Assembly: GCA_020543525.1 (NCBI GenBank) | Contig: JAHYIO010000005.1 | Span: 868,001 to 932,000, forward strand | Direction of reading: 5' to 3' | Source: Coriolopsis trogii | Lineage: Eukaryota > Basidiomycota > Agaricomycetes > Polyporales > Polyporaceae | Length of the DNA: 64,000 bases | Shown: in pieces, positions 34,417-46,103 of the stretch | How positions within the stretch are numbered: position 1 is the stretch's first letter | Layout: each line of letters opens with the position of its first letter | Translations under genes and position numbers: made by a program | The notes under the pieces: generated by a model | The model's database searches: none | What the model was told of the DNA's origin: nothing | What the model saw: the letters and a program-made list of their open reading frames with translations, nothing else

Positions 34417-35934
34417 ATGCCTTTATCGCTGAGCGAAGCTGCCGTTCTTTCCGTTCCGTTGGAAGCGATTCTATATGGTGAGTGCGGGCCTTGATGCGAA
34501 TGCGTCGATCGACGAGGCAGTCAGACTGACCTGCAGCGTCCCGGCAGGCTTTTCTCTATTCATGTTCTATATCACGACCAGGACGCTCTTCCGAGATCGC
34601 AAGCACAGGAAGCTCAATCATGGCATGATCTGCGCGTCGTTCGCGTTGCTTGTCTTGTCCACAGTGGTAGGCGAAGCTCTTCACGTCGGTAACACTCTTT
34701 ACTGATGGGTCTGCAAGGAAATGGGTGTCAACCATGACGCGACTGTATCAGGGCTTCATTAGCAAGGGGCCTCACCTCCCCGGAGGTTCAGAACAGTACT
34801 TCGGTTCGGCATCCCAGCCTACGTTCCTGGTGAAGAGCTGTTTGTACAACGCTCAGACGATCATCCTCGATGCTGTTGTCGTACGTGCACTTCGCGCGAC
34901 CATTTCTCATCTATGCACCCCATAACAATGCGGCGGCGTATCTCAGATCCACCGGACGCTAGTGGTGTGGCAGTACTTCCCCGTAGTCATCGTCCCTATC
35001 ATGGGCTGGCTCGGTTTAGTGAGTACGTTCCAACTGCACACCTTGCATGCAGTCTACAGAGCTCATGCTTCGAGCTAGATGCCTGCGTCGGCCTGAACTA
35101 CTCCTTTACGCAAATGAGAGAAGATCTTGACGCGGGAGATGTGTATTCGAGCAGAACCGGCCCATGGGTCACCGCGGTGTACTCATTGACGCTGGGCACG
35201 AACTTGTTGACCACATGTACGTACATTCGTTCGCGCGCAGTTCTCCTTGCCCTGCCGTCTCCTCATCACTTGTACAGTGATCCTATCGTACAAAATTTGG
35301 AGTGTCGCGCGCCGTTCCGCACGCTTCCTCTCCGAGAGCAGCCTCACGCCGTTCCTCCGCCTCGTCGCTGAGAGCGGCGCGCTGTATTCCATGACCATCA
35401 CCGCCGCCCTGATCGCCTCACTCCTCAAGACAAACGCGGTGTACGTCATTCTCGACATGGTAAGTCACTCCCGTCCCTGTCCCATACCAATCCGCCGCGG
35501 GCCAACTCGTTCACTCGCAGATATCCCCCATAATCTCCATCGCCTTCAGCATGATCATCGTCCACGTCAGCCTCTCCAAAGACGACTGCGCGAGCAAGAA
35601 GGACGCCATCAGCACACAAAGCTGGATGGGTGCCAATCCGCGGCGGAACCGCCGCGCCGCTGGGGACGAGAGCACGTTCCAGGTCCACGGGATCGACATC
35701 ATCACCGTCGAGATGAATGACGTCGTCTTCCGCAACTCACCCGGCGTGGATCCGCACGTGGACGAATCGCACTCGCTTTCCGGGGATGTCAAGACGCCTC
35801 CCGGGATTGGTTCAGACCGCGAGCGCGAAGAGGCACTAGAGCCGCCGACAAAGTCTGACTCTGGCCATGGGACTACAGCGTCCGCGCGAATCCGTCGGAG
35901 CGCGAGTTCCGCTGAGACAGAGATTGCTGCGTAG
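34417..35934 (+). pseudogene. Seven-transmembrane protein 7TM-2, one-base frameshift
   Basis: Same seven-exon plan as its paralogues: 34417-34477, 34548-34666, 34718-34880, 34947-35022, 35079-35216, 35278-35459, 35521-35934. Exons 2, 4 and 6 have exactly the paralogue lengths (119, 76, 182), but exon 3 is 163 nt where the other two have 162. The extra base lies just after GAA-ATG-GGT-GTC-AAC; downstream the frame resumes as MTRLYQGFISKG, and without correction it stops within about 10 codons. No alternative splice pair restores phase. The remaining exons are open (TFLVKSCLYNAQTIILDAVV, AESGALYSMTITAALIASLL) and the tail is acidic. This is either a young pseudogene or a sequencing error. Confidence 0.75.
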
Positions 35935-36296
35935 GGAACATTCACCAGCACCTTGGGTACAGTGCGATGTGTTTTGGACAACTTATTGCGATTACGACAG
36001 AGGTGCGGGGCTCTCCGAGCTTGCCATAGACGCGGAGATAGGTCGTCCTCCTGTCATTTCGTGGAGCTGCCTGAACCTACACTCTAGATCCGGGGAAAAT
36101 CGGTTGTGCAGACGGTCCTGTCAGGTCTGTGCATAGTAGGACCCACACACTCTCACGGGTTGTCTTGTTATGAGATTTTTCCCCAGTCTATGTAAGCAGT
36201 CGCACGTCGGGTGCCGCGAATTTAGGATTTGCGGAGCTATATCTCTGTCGCCCTGTCTATCTGCGACATGATACCTGCCACCTCCTCTTGCGTATT
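35935..36296. other. Intergenic spacer within cluster
   Basis: 360 bp; carries the 3' end of 7TM-2 and the promoter of hydrolase 1. Nothing else was recognised. Confidence 0.4.
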
Positions 36297-37581
36297 ATGA
36301 CCAACATAAGTGGTTTGTATATCGCCAATGACAGCGGCCCTGTACCTGGTAGTGCGGACTACAACACCTTGGTCATCCTGCATGGGTTTATTTGGGACAG
36401 TGGTGAGTCAGCATCGCTTTCAACTGATCAAAGAAAGATGTGCAAGCCTTACTATTTTCACGTCGACAAGGGAGTTTCGCGCGACTCCTACCAATTGCGA
36501 AGGACCATAACGCTCGGGTCGTGCTTGTCAATCGCCGAGGCTATCCTGGAAGCACGCCGTTCACGGACGCGGAACTCGCCTTGCTCCCTACCGCGTCTCT
36601 AGAAGCCGATGCTGAGGAATTGGCCAAAGCGAAGACGAAGGTCGACATGTTCATGAAGCTGCGCGCCCGGGAAGTGTACGACCTCCTAGTGAGTCTCGTC
36701 CAGGACGGAGACGTTCCACCGCCTCGGAGGACGCAGCCGACGCCCTCGGGCGGGATAGTGCTTGTCGGATGGTCGTTCGGGACAGTCTGGGCGAACGCAT
36801 TCTTGACTTACGTCCCGTCCTTCACCCAAGACGTCGCGTTGAACACGTATCTGCGGCGGATCGTCTGTTATGGTAAGCGCATCATCAGTAGGTTGTCAAG
36901 CGGTTCACCGAGAGTCAGCTGCATAGATCCTGCGTACCATATCATGGGGTACCCTATTCCCGAAGACCCCTGGAATCCGGTGTTTGATAGCACCCTGGGA
37001 GACGAAGAGCGAGTCACGGCGTTCAACATTTGGGCTAGCGGTCATTACAAGCATGGGAACACTCTTCAGACTCTCGTGCGACGGGACACATTGCGCCACC
37101 CACCCCCTACGGTGACCACTCTCAGCCCGGATGAGTTAACGTCAATGATGCAGCCTTCGCACATGGATCACCGTGGGCCGGAGTCCCTGCTGCTACTCGG
37201 TGCACACCAAACGGGCCTCCTGTCCACGCTTCGGAAGGGCGCCATGTTCTTACCGAGACAAGATGGCTCTGATGCGGTATGGAATGATGTCGAGCTCCGC
37301 TATGTGTGGTGTACAAACTCTGTATGGGAGACCGTATACTCCTCCTGGCTGGTGCGCGAAGAGATGCAGGCGGCGGAGAAGGGGAGTGTGATCCTTCGGA
37401 AAATCAGCAGCGTGCACATTGAGGGGGCTAATCACTTCGTACGTGTCAAAGCGTCTACTCAAATTTGAAAAACCATAACTGTTCTCCGAGACAGTGCCAT
37501 TGGGAACGTCCTGAGGTGGCGATTACCGCGTTGTTGGGGTCAGAGATTGTACTTCAAGTTAGTTACGGCCCAGATTCTTGA
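36297..37581 (+). CDS. Alpha/beta-hydrolase, cluster member ABH-1
   Basis: Four exons (36297-36402, 36471-36872, 36927-37438, 37495-37581), 1107 nt, 368 aa. The oxyanion-side motif LVILHGFIWDSG ends exon 1; exon 2 has HNARVVLVNRRGYPGSTPF and the nucleophile elbow GGIVLVGWSFGT (Ser near residue 136). Exon 3 ends in GANHF, and exon 4 supplies HW, placing the catalytic His near residue 339. No signal peptide or membrane anchor, so probably cytosolic. A hydrolase of esters, lactones or epoxides is possible; the substrate is unknown. The last exon is tiny in all four paralogues. Confidence 0.85.
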
Positions 37582-38186
37582 TGTAACGGCCACCATTCTG
37601 CGCTGAATGTATGTAAGTTACAAGATGAGGTTGTGCTATACGCGCTACGTTACCTCGCTCTTGTCGGCGAACAACGCTAGCTGGCAGCAGCCTTGTTGAA
37701 CTCAAAGTTGGGGGGGGTGACGCAAGCCACTAAGCAAGCTGTACTTCATGAAGGAGCCTTTTCCTGTTTTTCGCGCTGCGTGCTACGTTTTGTGGGGCTC
37801 TGTACGGATAGAAAGAGAGAGTCGACGGGAAGAGCACATCAAATCTCCAGTTGCGAGCGGGCCGCAGTGCCAGTAGTCCCAAAGGAGTAGGGTAGACGCC
37901 CCTACGCTCGGTCCGAGCTCCCGAAAGTTGCAGGAGGCGCCCACATGAGTCTCTGACACAACTAGTGGGCTGAACTCATTTCCCTCATCCTTGATTATAA
38001 CAACTTGATCAATGGGCTCGCTTTGAAAGTATCATCTCGTATCCACCATGGCTACGCTAGCCGATGCGCAAGCCCAACAAGCTCAAGGTTCACACTACGT
38101 AGCAGCTCTCCCAGCGCTCAGGCTGGGATGTCGTCCCCTGGCAACTTGCCAATGTCTATCATCTCATGTGGATCACCTCTGGAGTC
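37582..38186. other. Intergenic spacer within cluster
   Basis: 600 bp. A short ATG frame starting at 38049 just upstream of ABH-2 is not homologous to the family and ends at a TAG overlapping the ABH-2 start region; it may be an upstream reading frame. Confidence 0.35.
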
Positions 38187-39419
38187 ATGACTCGTAGCAA
38201 AGGACTGCAGCCCGCACAAGACTCTGGTGCTCCGGGGCATAGCACGGATTACACGACCCTTGGATCCTGCATGGCTATGCATGGAGTAGTGGTATGTCTC
38301 TCTTGCAATGGATGGGCATTCATGTGTTGACCTCGTCCGTCTCTTACAGGGATCTTCTCGAGGCTTCTTCCAATTGCGCCGGCGCATAACATCCGTGTCA
38401 TCCTCGTGGACCGACGAGACTACCCTGCAAGTGATCCATTGACCGCTGAAGAACGGACGCTCCTTCCAGAGCTGAGCATTTCTGCTGGCACCGAGGAGAT
38501 CGTGGCAGTACGAGAAACACTGTTCTCCTTCCTAAAGGAGCGTGCCCGTGAGCTTTACACTTTCCTGGAGGATCTCGTTCGCCGGGAGGATCTTCCCCTT
38601 CCCCGACTGGACAGCAAGACTGGTGGGATCGTTCTTGCAGGGTGGTCGTTTGCGGTGACGTGGATGCATGCCTTTCTCCTCTACGCTCCTTCTTTCCACC
38701 CCACGGACGTGGATCTATCGAGATATGTGCATACAGTCGTCTGCTACGGTGAGCTTGATGATTAAGAAGACTTGCACCTCCCTATCTGATGCCGTCTTCG
38801 CAGACGGGGGCTTCCGAATGATGGGGTTCGATCCTCCTGCAGACGCATATAACCCAGTCGCCAACTCTGATCCTTGCCTGACCGAGGAAGAGAGAACCCA
38901 AGCATTCAACCCCTGGGTCAGCGGATACTTCAATCACGGAGACACCCCTGACACCTTGGAAAAGCGCGCGCCGTTGAAATATCCTCCACCCTCATTAACA
39001 ACCATGACGGCGGAGCAGATAGCGGACTTCATATACCTCCCTCCCACTCTCCCAGGAGGGTCAGATGACATCCTCCTTCGCAGCGGCATACAGTGTGGCC
39101 TGTGGGCCGCTCTCGCGGATCGCGTTCTGTGTCTTACGCACGAGCCGGATGCTCCCTGGCATCATGTCGACCTGCGGTACGTTTCGTGCGAGAAGTCGAC
39201 CTGGGAGAGCCCGTACGGTCGTATGAAGCTGCTAGAGAAGCTAGAACAAGCGGCGAAGACAGGTGCCACCATTCGCCGTGTGCGAGTCGTCCGCGTCGAG
39301 AGCGGGAATCATTTCGTGAGTGCGATCAGTCGCTCATACGTACTTGGCTCATATTAATTTGTCAGGTGCACTGGGAGTTAGCGTTACGCGCTCTCGTTGG
39401 AGACGAGAACGTCATCTAG
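38187..39419 (+). pseudogene. Alpha/beta-hydrolase ABH-2, one-base frameshift and altered nucleophile elbow
   Basis: Exons 38187-38291, 38350-38748, 38804-39315 and 39366-39419. Exon 3 is 512 nt as in ABH-1, but exon 1 is 105 nt where frame requires 106 (total 1070, not a multiple of three). The missing base lies after GGATTACACGACCCTTG: on one side the frame reads DSGAPGHSTDYTTL, on the other ILHGYAWSSG. The downstream exons are open and well conserved (DRRDYPASDPL, YPPPSLTTM, ESGNHF, then VHW). The elbow reads GWSFAV instead of GWSFGT, so the conserved Gly after Ser is Ala. Decaying copy or sequence error. Confidence 0.7.
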
Positions 39420-40698
39420 TACCAGGAAGGTACTACTTTCCGGACTCTGGATGTTTGCGAGACACGTTGTAAAGCGTTCCAGTCTACGCATGCTATCACC
39501 CGACCTTTCCGTCCCTTTCCCACCGATAGGTTGTCAATGGCTTCACTCAAGCTCCAACCTCAGCCAATCCGACAGAGACTTCTTTCCTGCGATCGAAGCA
39601 CACTAGAAGGGCTCGTCGCTCACGAACCTCCACAATGATGTCGTACATCTGGCCCAAGCAAATTCCGCACATCGTCATCGGCCGCTGATATCGGAACCTC
39701 TCTACCCGCCGGCTTACTCGCAATCAGAGCGAAGCTGTTGAGGGCGGTCTGTATGTAAGATGTAGGAGCAGCCTTGATATTGATGTCTGATTCTCCCTGG
39801 TGTGCATAGACTGCTAATTCCGGAGGGACGTCTGCACCTGGTCTCATCTCGACGAGCTCCATATGCGGCTGCCCATGGCAATCAGTTGCTGAGGAAATTC
39901 TGCGGTATGTGCGCGTTGCCTCCAAGCACGCTATGGCGACTGACTGGACGTTCGAGAAGACGAACAGAGCAAACTGCGACGCCTGGTCTCACGCTGGCGC
40001 TCCGTTCCTGATTTGGCGCGCGCCGCGAGACCGTGGTGGAGGCGGAGTGGAGGCCCGACCCTCGACAGACAGTGATGCTTGGGGATGTATTCTCCGCCGG
40101 CTTCCGATAGATCAAAGTCCGCAGCCTTAATTTTCTACGATCGACCTTCGAACGCCTCCCAAACAGACAGTCTGATCATTAGCATGGATACTTGACAGGA
40201 ATGCCGGCCGCCGGCTACGCCACCAGTCATCGTGCATCATGGACGCGTGCCCGAGGAGCTCTCAAACGGACTTCATAGTCCAAGTCGTGTTCACCCTACT
40301 CACTCGTCGTCGATTTTCTTGTGCGGAAAAACAAGCGGCACCGGTAGCAGGAAAGTGCGCATCCTTGAGAGCTTCGATAGCAACCGTCACGTCATTCACC
40401 CCGATCTCCGGTAGCAACGTCTATTAGCTCCTTCTAGCGACACTACTAGGAACTCGCTCGGCCTCGACGGTCGAGCCTTGAATGCCGCCGGTATCTCGTC
40501 ACCTCAAAAATGGTGGTGCCCGGAGGCTCTGATGTTTGCTAAGCGGCGCGGGGCAAGTAACAGCCCACAGCGTCGCCTGCGTTCATATAAGCTGTGGGTA
40601 CCCGACCCCCGCGCGCCCCTGCCTCAGGCATTCGCCCAAACTTGCTTTCTTTTCACTTCCGCTCTCTTCACCTTCACTCTCATTTCCGCCCGGGCACG
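39420..40698. other. Intergenic with weak minus-strand coding hints
   Basis: 1.3 kb between ABH-2 and 7TM-3. On the minus strand, open stretches at 39925-39620 (ADVPPELAVYAHQGES) and 40430-40262 (VNDVTVAIEALKDAHFPATG) have coding-like composition but could not be joined or assigned; perhaps a decayed gene. Confidence 0.35.
40585..40591 (+). promoter_or_regulatory. TATA-like box of 7TM-3
   Basis: CATATAA lies about 110 bp upstream of the 7TM-3 ATG. Confidence 0.45.
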
Positions 40699-42266
40699 AT
40701 GGTCCTCCTCAAGAGCGCGGTTATTTTCTCCACATTCGTTCAGGCGATGCTCTACGGTGCGTTTGCTTGCCCGATAAGATGGACTGGTCGCCTAGCTCAT
40801 CTGCGCGCGGACAGGCTTCTCTGTGCTCCTGTTCATGTTGACGATATGGATCTTGGTTGGGAACCGCCGCAGACGTCCGACGAAATATGTCATGCTCGGG
40901 GCGTCGGGCGCTATCTTCCTTTTATCCACGGCAGTGAGTCCTCCGCTTCCCACTCTCTTCTACCGATGCGATCTCACGGTGGCGCTGCAGGAGATGGCCG
41001 TGAACGTCGCCAGAATCTACGAGGGCTTTATTTCTGTCGGTCCCTCGCTTGCTGGCGGGCCAGAACAATTCTTCAACAACACTTCCGAGGTCTCATTCAT
41101 CGTGAAGAGCTGTCTCTATAGCGCTCAGTCGTTGATTCTCGACGCTGTCGTGGTGAGTCCGACGCATCTTGGCGTGAGATTCCATACAAGCTGACTGGGA
41201 TTGTTAGATGTACAGAACGTATGTCGTCTGGCAGAACCTCCTGGTCCTGGTCGTGCCATTTGCGGCATGGTGTGCACTTATTGGTATGTAACTGTCGCAC
41301 AAGATATCTGCTGCGAACTGCTAATTGGATATCTCAGTATTCTTTGTGGGGACTAACTTTGCACGCGCTACGAACGTCGACGAACTCTTCTCCATCGAAA
41401 CCAGCCCATGGATTACCACGACCTATGCGTTAGATCTGGGCACGAACTTCCTTTCCACCGGTGAGTCTTGTCTTGTCATCTTGCAGTCACGCACGGGTAG
41501 GATAACCTTGCCTATAGCTCTACTTGCATACCGGTTGTGGACCGTCATCCGCCGGACGACCCCGTACCGCTCTACGAGCGGCCTCGTGCCCGTGCTGCGT
41601 GTTGTGATCGAGAGCGGCGCGATTTACTCAGCGACTATCTCCGCGAGCCTTATCCTCTTCCTCCTCCGGTCAAACGCTGTTTACGTCACCCTCGACATGG
41701 TATGTCCTCTCGTTTCCTCCTTTTGCTCATACCCCCTTCTCCGTGCGCTCGTCCGAGCACTCCCACGATAGGAACGCTGACACTTTACGAATCACGGCCA
41801 GACGTCGCCCATAATCTCCATCGTTCTCAACATGATCGTCGTTCGCGTCGGCCTCGCTCAGGAACGCAGGGCGCTCGGCCGCCGAGGCCACCGGGATGGC
41901 GGCGGCGTGGACCCCACTTCGTCCACGTCCAGCTTCGTCGCGGTCATCAACCGCCCAGGCAGCGTCCATCTCGCTCAAGACGATCCTCGGAACAGCATCG
42001 TTCATGGCGATTCGGAGAGCCTCCGCGGTCTGACCCGCGAGCGCGACGTCCAAGAGCTCAGCGGGTCCGTCCGCCTGAAGATCACGCAGCTCATGTTCGT
42101 CGATCCTGGGCCCATCTCCCCTGAAAGCCAGGATGGCGATCGTCAGCACGACGTCGAGAAGGGTGCGGCGGCCGACTCCGAGGACGTCAAGTCGGCTGAA
42201 CGGATGGAGTTCGCTCAGAACCCCTACTGCGGGAATCGCGAGTCGCTTGGGCCGCGCGCGCTCTGA
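40699..42266 (+). CDS. Seven-transmembrane protein, cluster member 7TM-3
   Basis: Seven exons (40699-40756, 40815-40933, 40991-41152, 41208-41283, 41338-41460, 41518-41699, 41802-42266), 1185 nt, 394 aa. Exons 2, 3, 4 and 6 have the same lengths as in 7TM-1 (119, 162, 76, 182). TM landmarks: FSVLLFMLTIWILV, YVMLGASGAIFLLSTA, SLILDAVV, YRTYVVWQN, WITTTYALDLGTNFLST, IESGAIYSATISASLILFLL, ISIVLNMIVVRVGLA. The tail is longest of the three and acidic. It sits between the two hydrolase pairs, which suggests the cluster grew by duplication of a 7TM-hydrolase-hydrolase block. Confidence 0.85.
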
Positions 42267-42847
42267 TGACCCATGTGGACGGAGCTCGCTGTTCCATGCA
42301 TGCGGCCTTCTCGGGCAGTTTGGTACGGATAGGGTGAGGAAAGAACGACGCTGATTGGAGTGGTTGATCCGCTGACGCTGTATCCAAGTTTGGGTTCCGA
42401 ATTTCAACATTGCTGGACTTTTGAGGGTGCCTTCCGCGCCCCGCATTTACTGTATTTTTCTTGTTCTTCTTACCATCAGCCTTTGCAAGGACTTGTAGTA
42501 TATTGATGTACCATCTTGCCACGTCAGGTACCTGCCACTGTTGTACGAACACCCAAGTTGCGGATGTCTATACAATTCGATGTAGGAGGGCATCCTCGAG
42601 ACTTACGGCAAGGACGCTTATTTGGTTGACGAGGATGGACTAACTCGCGTCACCGAGCATTGCAGGATCCCGTAACGCATGCTTGCGGCGTCCATCCGAA
42701 GATGAGTGGCTACGTCACAGGTACCTCGTGCGCTCGATAGACGGTCTTGCGGAGGATGCTGGGACATCCCCAATCGACTTCCTCTCCTATAAAATTCGCT
42801 GTATGATTTTGCGCACCCCACACAGACACAGTTGTCTGAGGAAACAC
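42267..42847. other. Intergenic spacer within cluster
   Basis: 580 bp, 3' region of 7TM-3 and promoter of ABH-3. No gene was recognised. Confidence 0.4.
42788..42794 (+). promoter_or_regulatory. TATA box of ABH-3
   Basis: TATAAAA lies 54-60 bp upstream of the ABH-3 ATG, a good core-promoter match. Confidence 0.6.
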
Positions 42848-44157
42848 ATGGCCCAACATTCACCGTTGCACATCCTCCAGGACTCGGGTGCTCCGGAAGG
42901 CAGCACAGACTACACCACTTTGGTCCTCACCCATGGCTATGGGTGGCATAGCGGTGGGCCCTCCATGCATCTTCCATCAGGGGACCGCACGCTGATGCTC
43001 ATCTTTCGTCTGTACGCTTCATAGGCATTTTCGTGAAACTCATCCCGCTCGCCCACCAGAACAACGCTCGCGTTGTCTTGGTCAACAGGCGCGACTACCC
43101 AGGCAGCATACCGTACAAGGAGGACGACCGTGTCCTCCTCCAGTACGCCTCGGCCAACGCGTCGACAAACCCTGCCGCCGCGCGGGAGAAGCTCGTCGAG
43201 TTCATGAAAGAGCGCGCGCGAGAAGTCTACGACTTTCTCGTTCGTCTCGTCGCCGAACAAGACATCCCTCGAGCCGATGCGCAAAAGGGCACAGGCGGGA
43301 TCGTCCTTGCCGGCTGGTCCTTAGGGGCCGCTTGGGTGACCGCACTCCTGGCAAACGTCTCCTCCTTCCAAGACAACGCCTCCGATCTGAGTGCCTACAT
43401 ACTGCGCGTCGTCCTCCACGGTACGGGCCTCACTTCGAGACAGTTCTCGATCAAGTCCCGCTAACGCGTGTCTCTTCCCCAGATGCCCCATACCACGTTC
43501 TCGGCTACCCTCTCCTCAAGGATAGCTACAACCCGCTCTTCGATACCTCTCTCCCGCCCAAGGACGTCCTGCCCACCTTCGCCTGCTGGGTCTCCGGCTT
43601 CTTCGACCACGGCGACCTCTTCTCCGCGCCCCGCTCATCAACGCGCACCTGGCTCGCGGACCCACCCCCTACAATCTCGACGCTCACCCCGCAGGAGCGC
43701 GCGACCGCCGTATGCGCCTTCCCCGGGAACCCCGGTGGCTCAGACGCCCTGTTGCTCATGTCCGGGATCGAGTCGGGCGCGTTTAGAGTGCTGCGCGAGG
43801 CCGCGCTCTTTCCTGAACCGGGGGCCACGGACTCGGATGCATGGCGTGGGGTGGAGGTGCGCTATGTGTGGTGCGACCGATCGATCTGGGACGTCGTCCA
43901 GGGGGTGGTGAACCTGCGCGACGAGCTGCGCGACGTACGCGTTAGGCAGCTTGAAGGGAGCAGGAAGGAAGTGCGCGACGTGACGTTTGTTCGCGTGCGT
44001 GGAGCAAACCACTACGTGAGTCTCGTCGCTCTACGTGCGGGTGGATGTGTCGGTGAATATTGACCTGCGGACTTCTCAGGTTCACTGGAACGAGCCCGAA
44101 CGCGCCATGGAGGCGTTGCTCGCGCCAGCAGCAGCGGTGGCGGAGGAACCCATCTGA
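42848..44157 (+). CDS. Alpha/beta-hydrolase, cluster member ABH-3
   Basis: Four exons (42848-42953, 43025-43420, 43483-44015, 44080-44157), 1113 nt, 370 aa. The N-terminus LHILQDSGAPEGSTDYTTLV leads to the oxyanion motif THGYGWHSG. NNARVVLVNRRDYPGS follows, then the elbow GGIVLAGWSLGA (Ser near residue 133) and MKERAREVYDFL. Later motifs are DPPPTISTLTPQE, VEVRYVWCDRSIWD and RGANHY, joined by splicing to VHW. All intron positions and phases match ABH-1 and ABH-4. No targeting signal. Likely active from intact residues; the substrate is unknown. Confidence 0.87.
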
Positions 44158-44573
44158 CACCGAGTGTGGTTGATGATGTTTCAAGGATTCAGTATTTCCT
44201 CAAAACCAATATGACGCCTCCGTCTGTCAGTGTATCAGGTTTCCAGTCCCGCACTGTCAAATAAAGCACGAGCTCCCGCACCTAGCGAATTCAGCGCAAA
44301 CGTTCGCACACGCCACAGTTACGACGCTCCCTCGCACTAGACTTGAAAAGAGAGCAGTCCTCGCGCGGTCCCTCCTTCTCAGCGACGCTTGACTATACAA
44401 GCTCTCTATGTGTGAGAACGCAAACCGTAACACACACTCACGGTACTCACCTCGGGTGCTGTCCTCGTGCCCCGAGTGTGCAGTATCGCACGCATTCACT
44501 TGAACTAAAACCCCCTCCACGTCTTCGCACCCATAAGCTTTATGCGCCAGCCGTAGAGCCTCTCTCGTCGGCC
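44158..44573. promoter_or_regulatory. Promoter and leader of ABH-4
   Basis: A TATACAA element near 44394 lies about 180 bp before the ATG; the leader is CT-rich. No gene was seen here. Confidence 0.4.
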
Positions 44574-45966
44574 ATGGCTGCATCCGAGTCTTCGTCTCTC
44601 GCGGCGACGAAGCTGCACATCCTCGCGGACTCGGGGGCGCCCCCAGGATGCAACGACTACACGACCCTCGTCCTCATCCACGGCTTCACGATGCACTCCG
44701 GTGAGCTCTACTTCTCGCCCTCCCGCCGCGCCATCCGGCGATGACGCCGAGACTGCGTGCCTGTCACCATCCCAGGCATCTTCACGACGCTCCTTCCGCT
44801 CGCTCCCGCCCACAACGCCCGCATCCTCCTCCTGAACAGGCGCGACTACCCCGGGTCGGCGCCCTACAACGAGGCAGAGCTCGCCCCGCTCAACGCTGCT
44901 GGCTCGAACCCAGACCGCGAGCTGCTCCAGGAATACATGGCAGCCCGTGCACAGGAGCTCGCCGACCTCCTCTCGCGCTTCGTCCACGACGCCGCCATCC
45001 CTCTGCCCGCCCCGACGGAGGAGACCACGGCGGTCCGGGAAACGGGAGGGATCGTCCTCGTCGGCTGGTCCTTCGGCACGTGCCTGATGACCGCCTTCCT
45101 CGCGCACATCGCCTCCGGCACGAACACCAGCCCCGCCGCGCGTCATCTCCGCCCATACATTCGGCGCGTCATCTTTCACGGTGAGTCCCGCACAGAGTCC
45201 CCCTACACCGAGTTCGAGTTCGAGTTCGCCACCTCTCGCTCGCTGCTGGTACTGACAAGGAGCCCCCGACAGACACTCCGTACCACACCCTCGGCTTTCC
45301 GCCCATCCCAGACCCATACAACCCGCTGACAGACCCCGCCCTCGCCCCGTCCGAGAAAACGCGCGTCTTCGCCGCCTGGGTCAGCGGCTACTACGCCCAC
45401 GACCTGAGTGACAGCGACAGCGAGGGGACCGCGAACGCGAACGCGAACGACCCAGACAGGCTCGAGCGCCGCACCCCACTAGCGGCCCCGCCCCCGACGC
45501 TCTCCACGCTCACCGACGCGGAGCGCACGGACATCTTCTGCCCCGGGCCGGGCGACCCAGGCGGCTCGGACTCGCTCTTGCTCGGGGCGGGCATCCAGTC
45601 GGGGTTGTTCGCCGAGCTGCGCCGGCGGGCGCTGCGTCTGCCCGCGAGCCAGAGTCCAGAGGCGGGTGCAGATTCGTGCGCAGCGGTGGAGGTCCGGTAT
45701 GTCTGGTGCGACCGTTCCGTGTGGGAGATGCCCTGGAGCGTGTGGAACATGCGCGCGGCGATCGAGGAGGAGAGGAAGGCTGGCGTGCGCCTCAGGAATC
45801 TCACGTTCCTTCGGCTGAGAGGCGCGAACCACTTTGTGAGTCAAACAAGTGTTCGGAATGGCGTATGGTGCGTTGATCCTGAACACTATAGGTGCATTGG
45901 GACGAGCCCGAGAGGGCTTTGAAAGCCTTTTTGCTGGACATGTCGGAGAACGAAGACACGGGATGA
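44574..45966 (+). CDS. Alpha/beta-hydrolase, cluster member ABH-4
   Basis: Four exons (44574-44700, 44776-45180, 45273-45835, 45892-45966), 1170 nt, 389 aa. Contains LHILADSGAPPGCNDYTTLV, IHGFTMHSG, NARILLLNRRDYPGSAPYN, elbow GGIVLVGWSFGT (Ser near residue 140), APPPTLSTLTDAE, VEVRYVWCDRSVWEMPW and RGANHF spliced to VHWDEPERALKAFL. Exon 3 has a short in-frame GCGAAC repeat giving NANAN in a variable loop, which explains its extra length. Its 3' end faces that of the flavin monooxygenase, only about 140 bp away. Confidence 0.87.
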
Positions 45967-46103
45967 ATCGTCGACGGGATGCTGTCGTAGTCGAAGGTAT
46001 ATGGAATTGCAATGACATCACTACCTATAGGATAGTCCATGAGAGATTCGGGATATATAGTCTAACGTACATCGCGCAGTCATCTCAGCGAAGCTCGCCA
46101 CCA

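Noticed and set aside
31823..42266. 7TM genes as STE3 pheromone receptors of a B mating-type locus
   Set aside because: Motifs YRCYVVWQN and IESGAIYS belong to a different serpentine family, and no CaaX pheromone precursor was found nearby.
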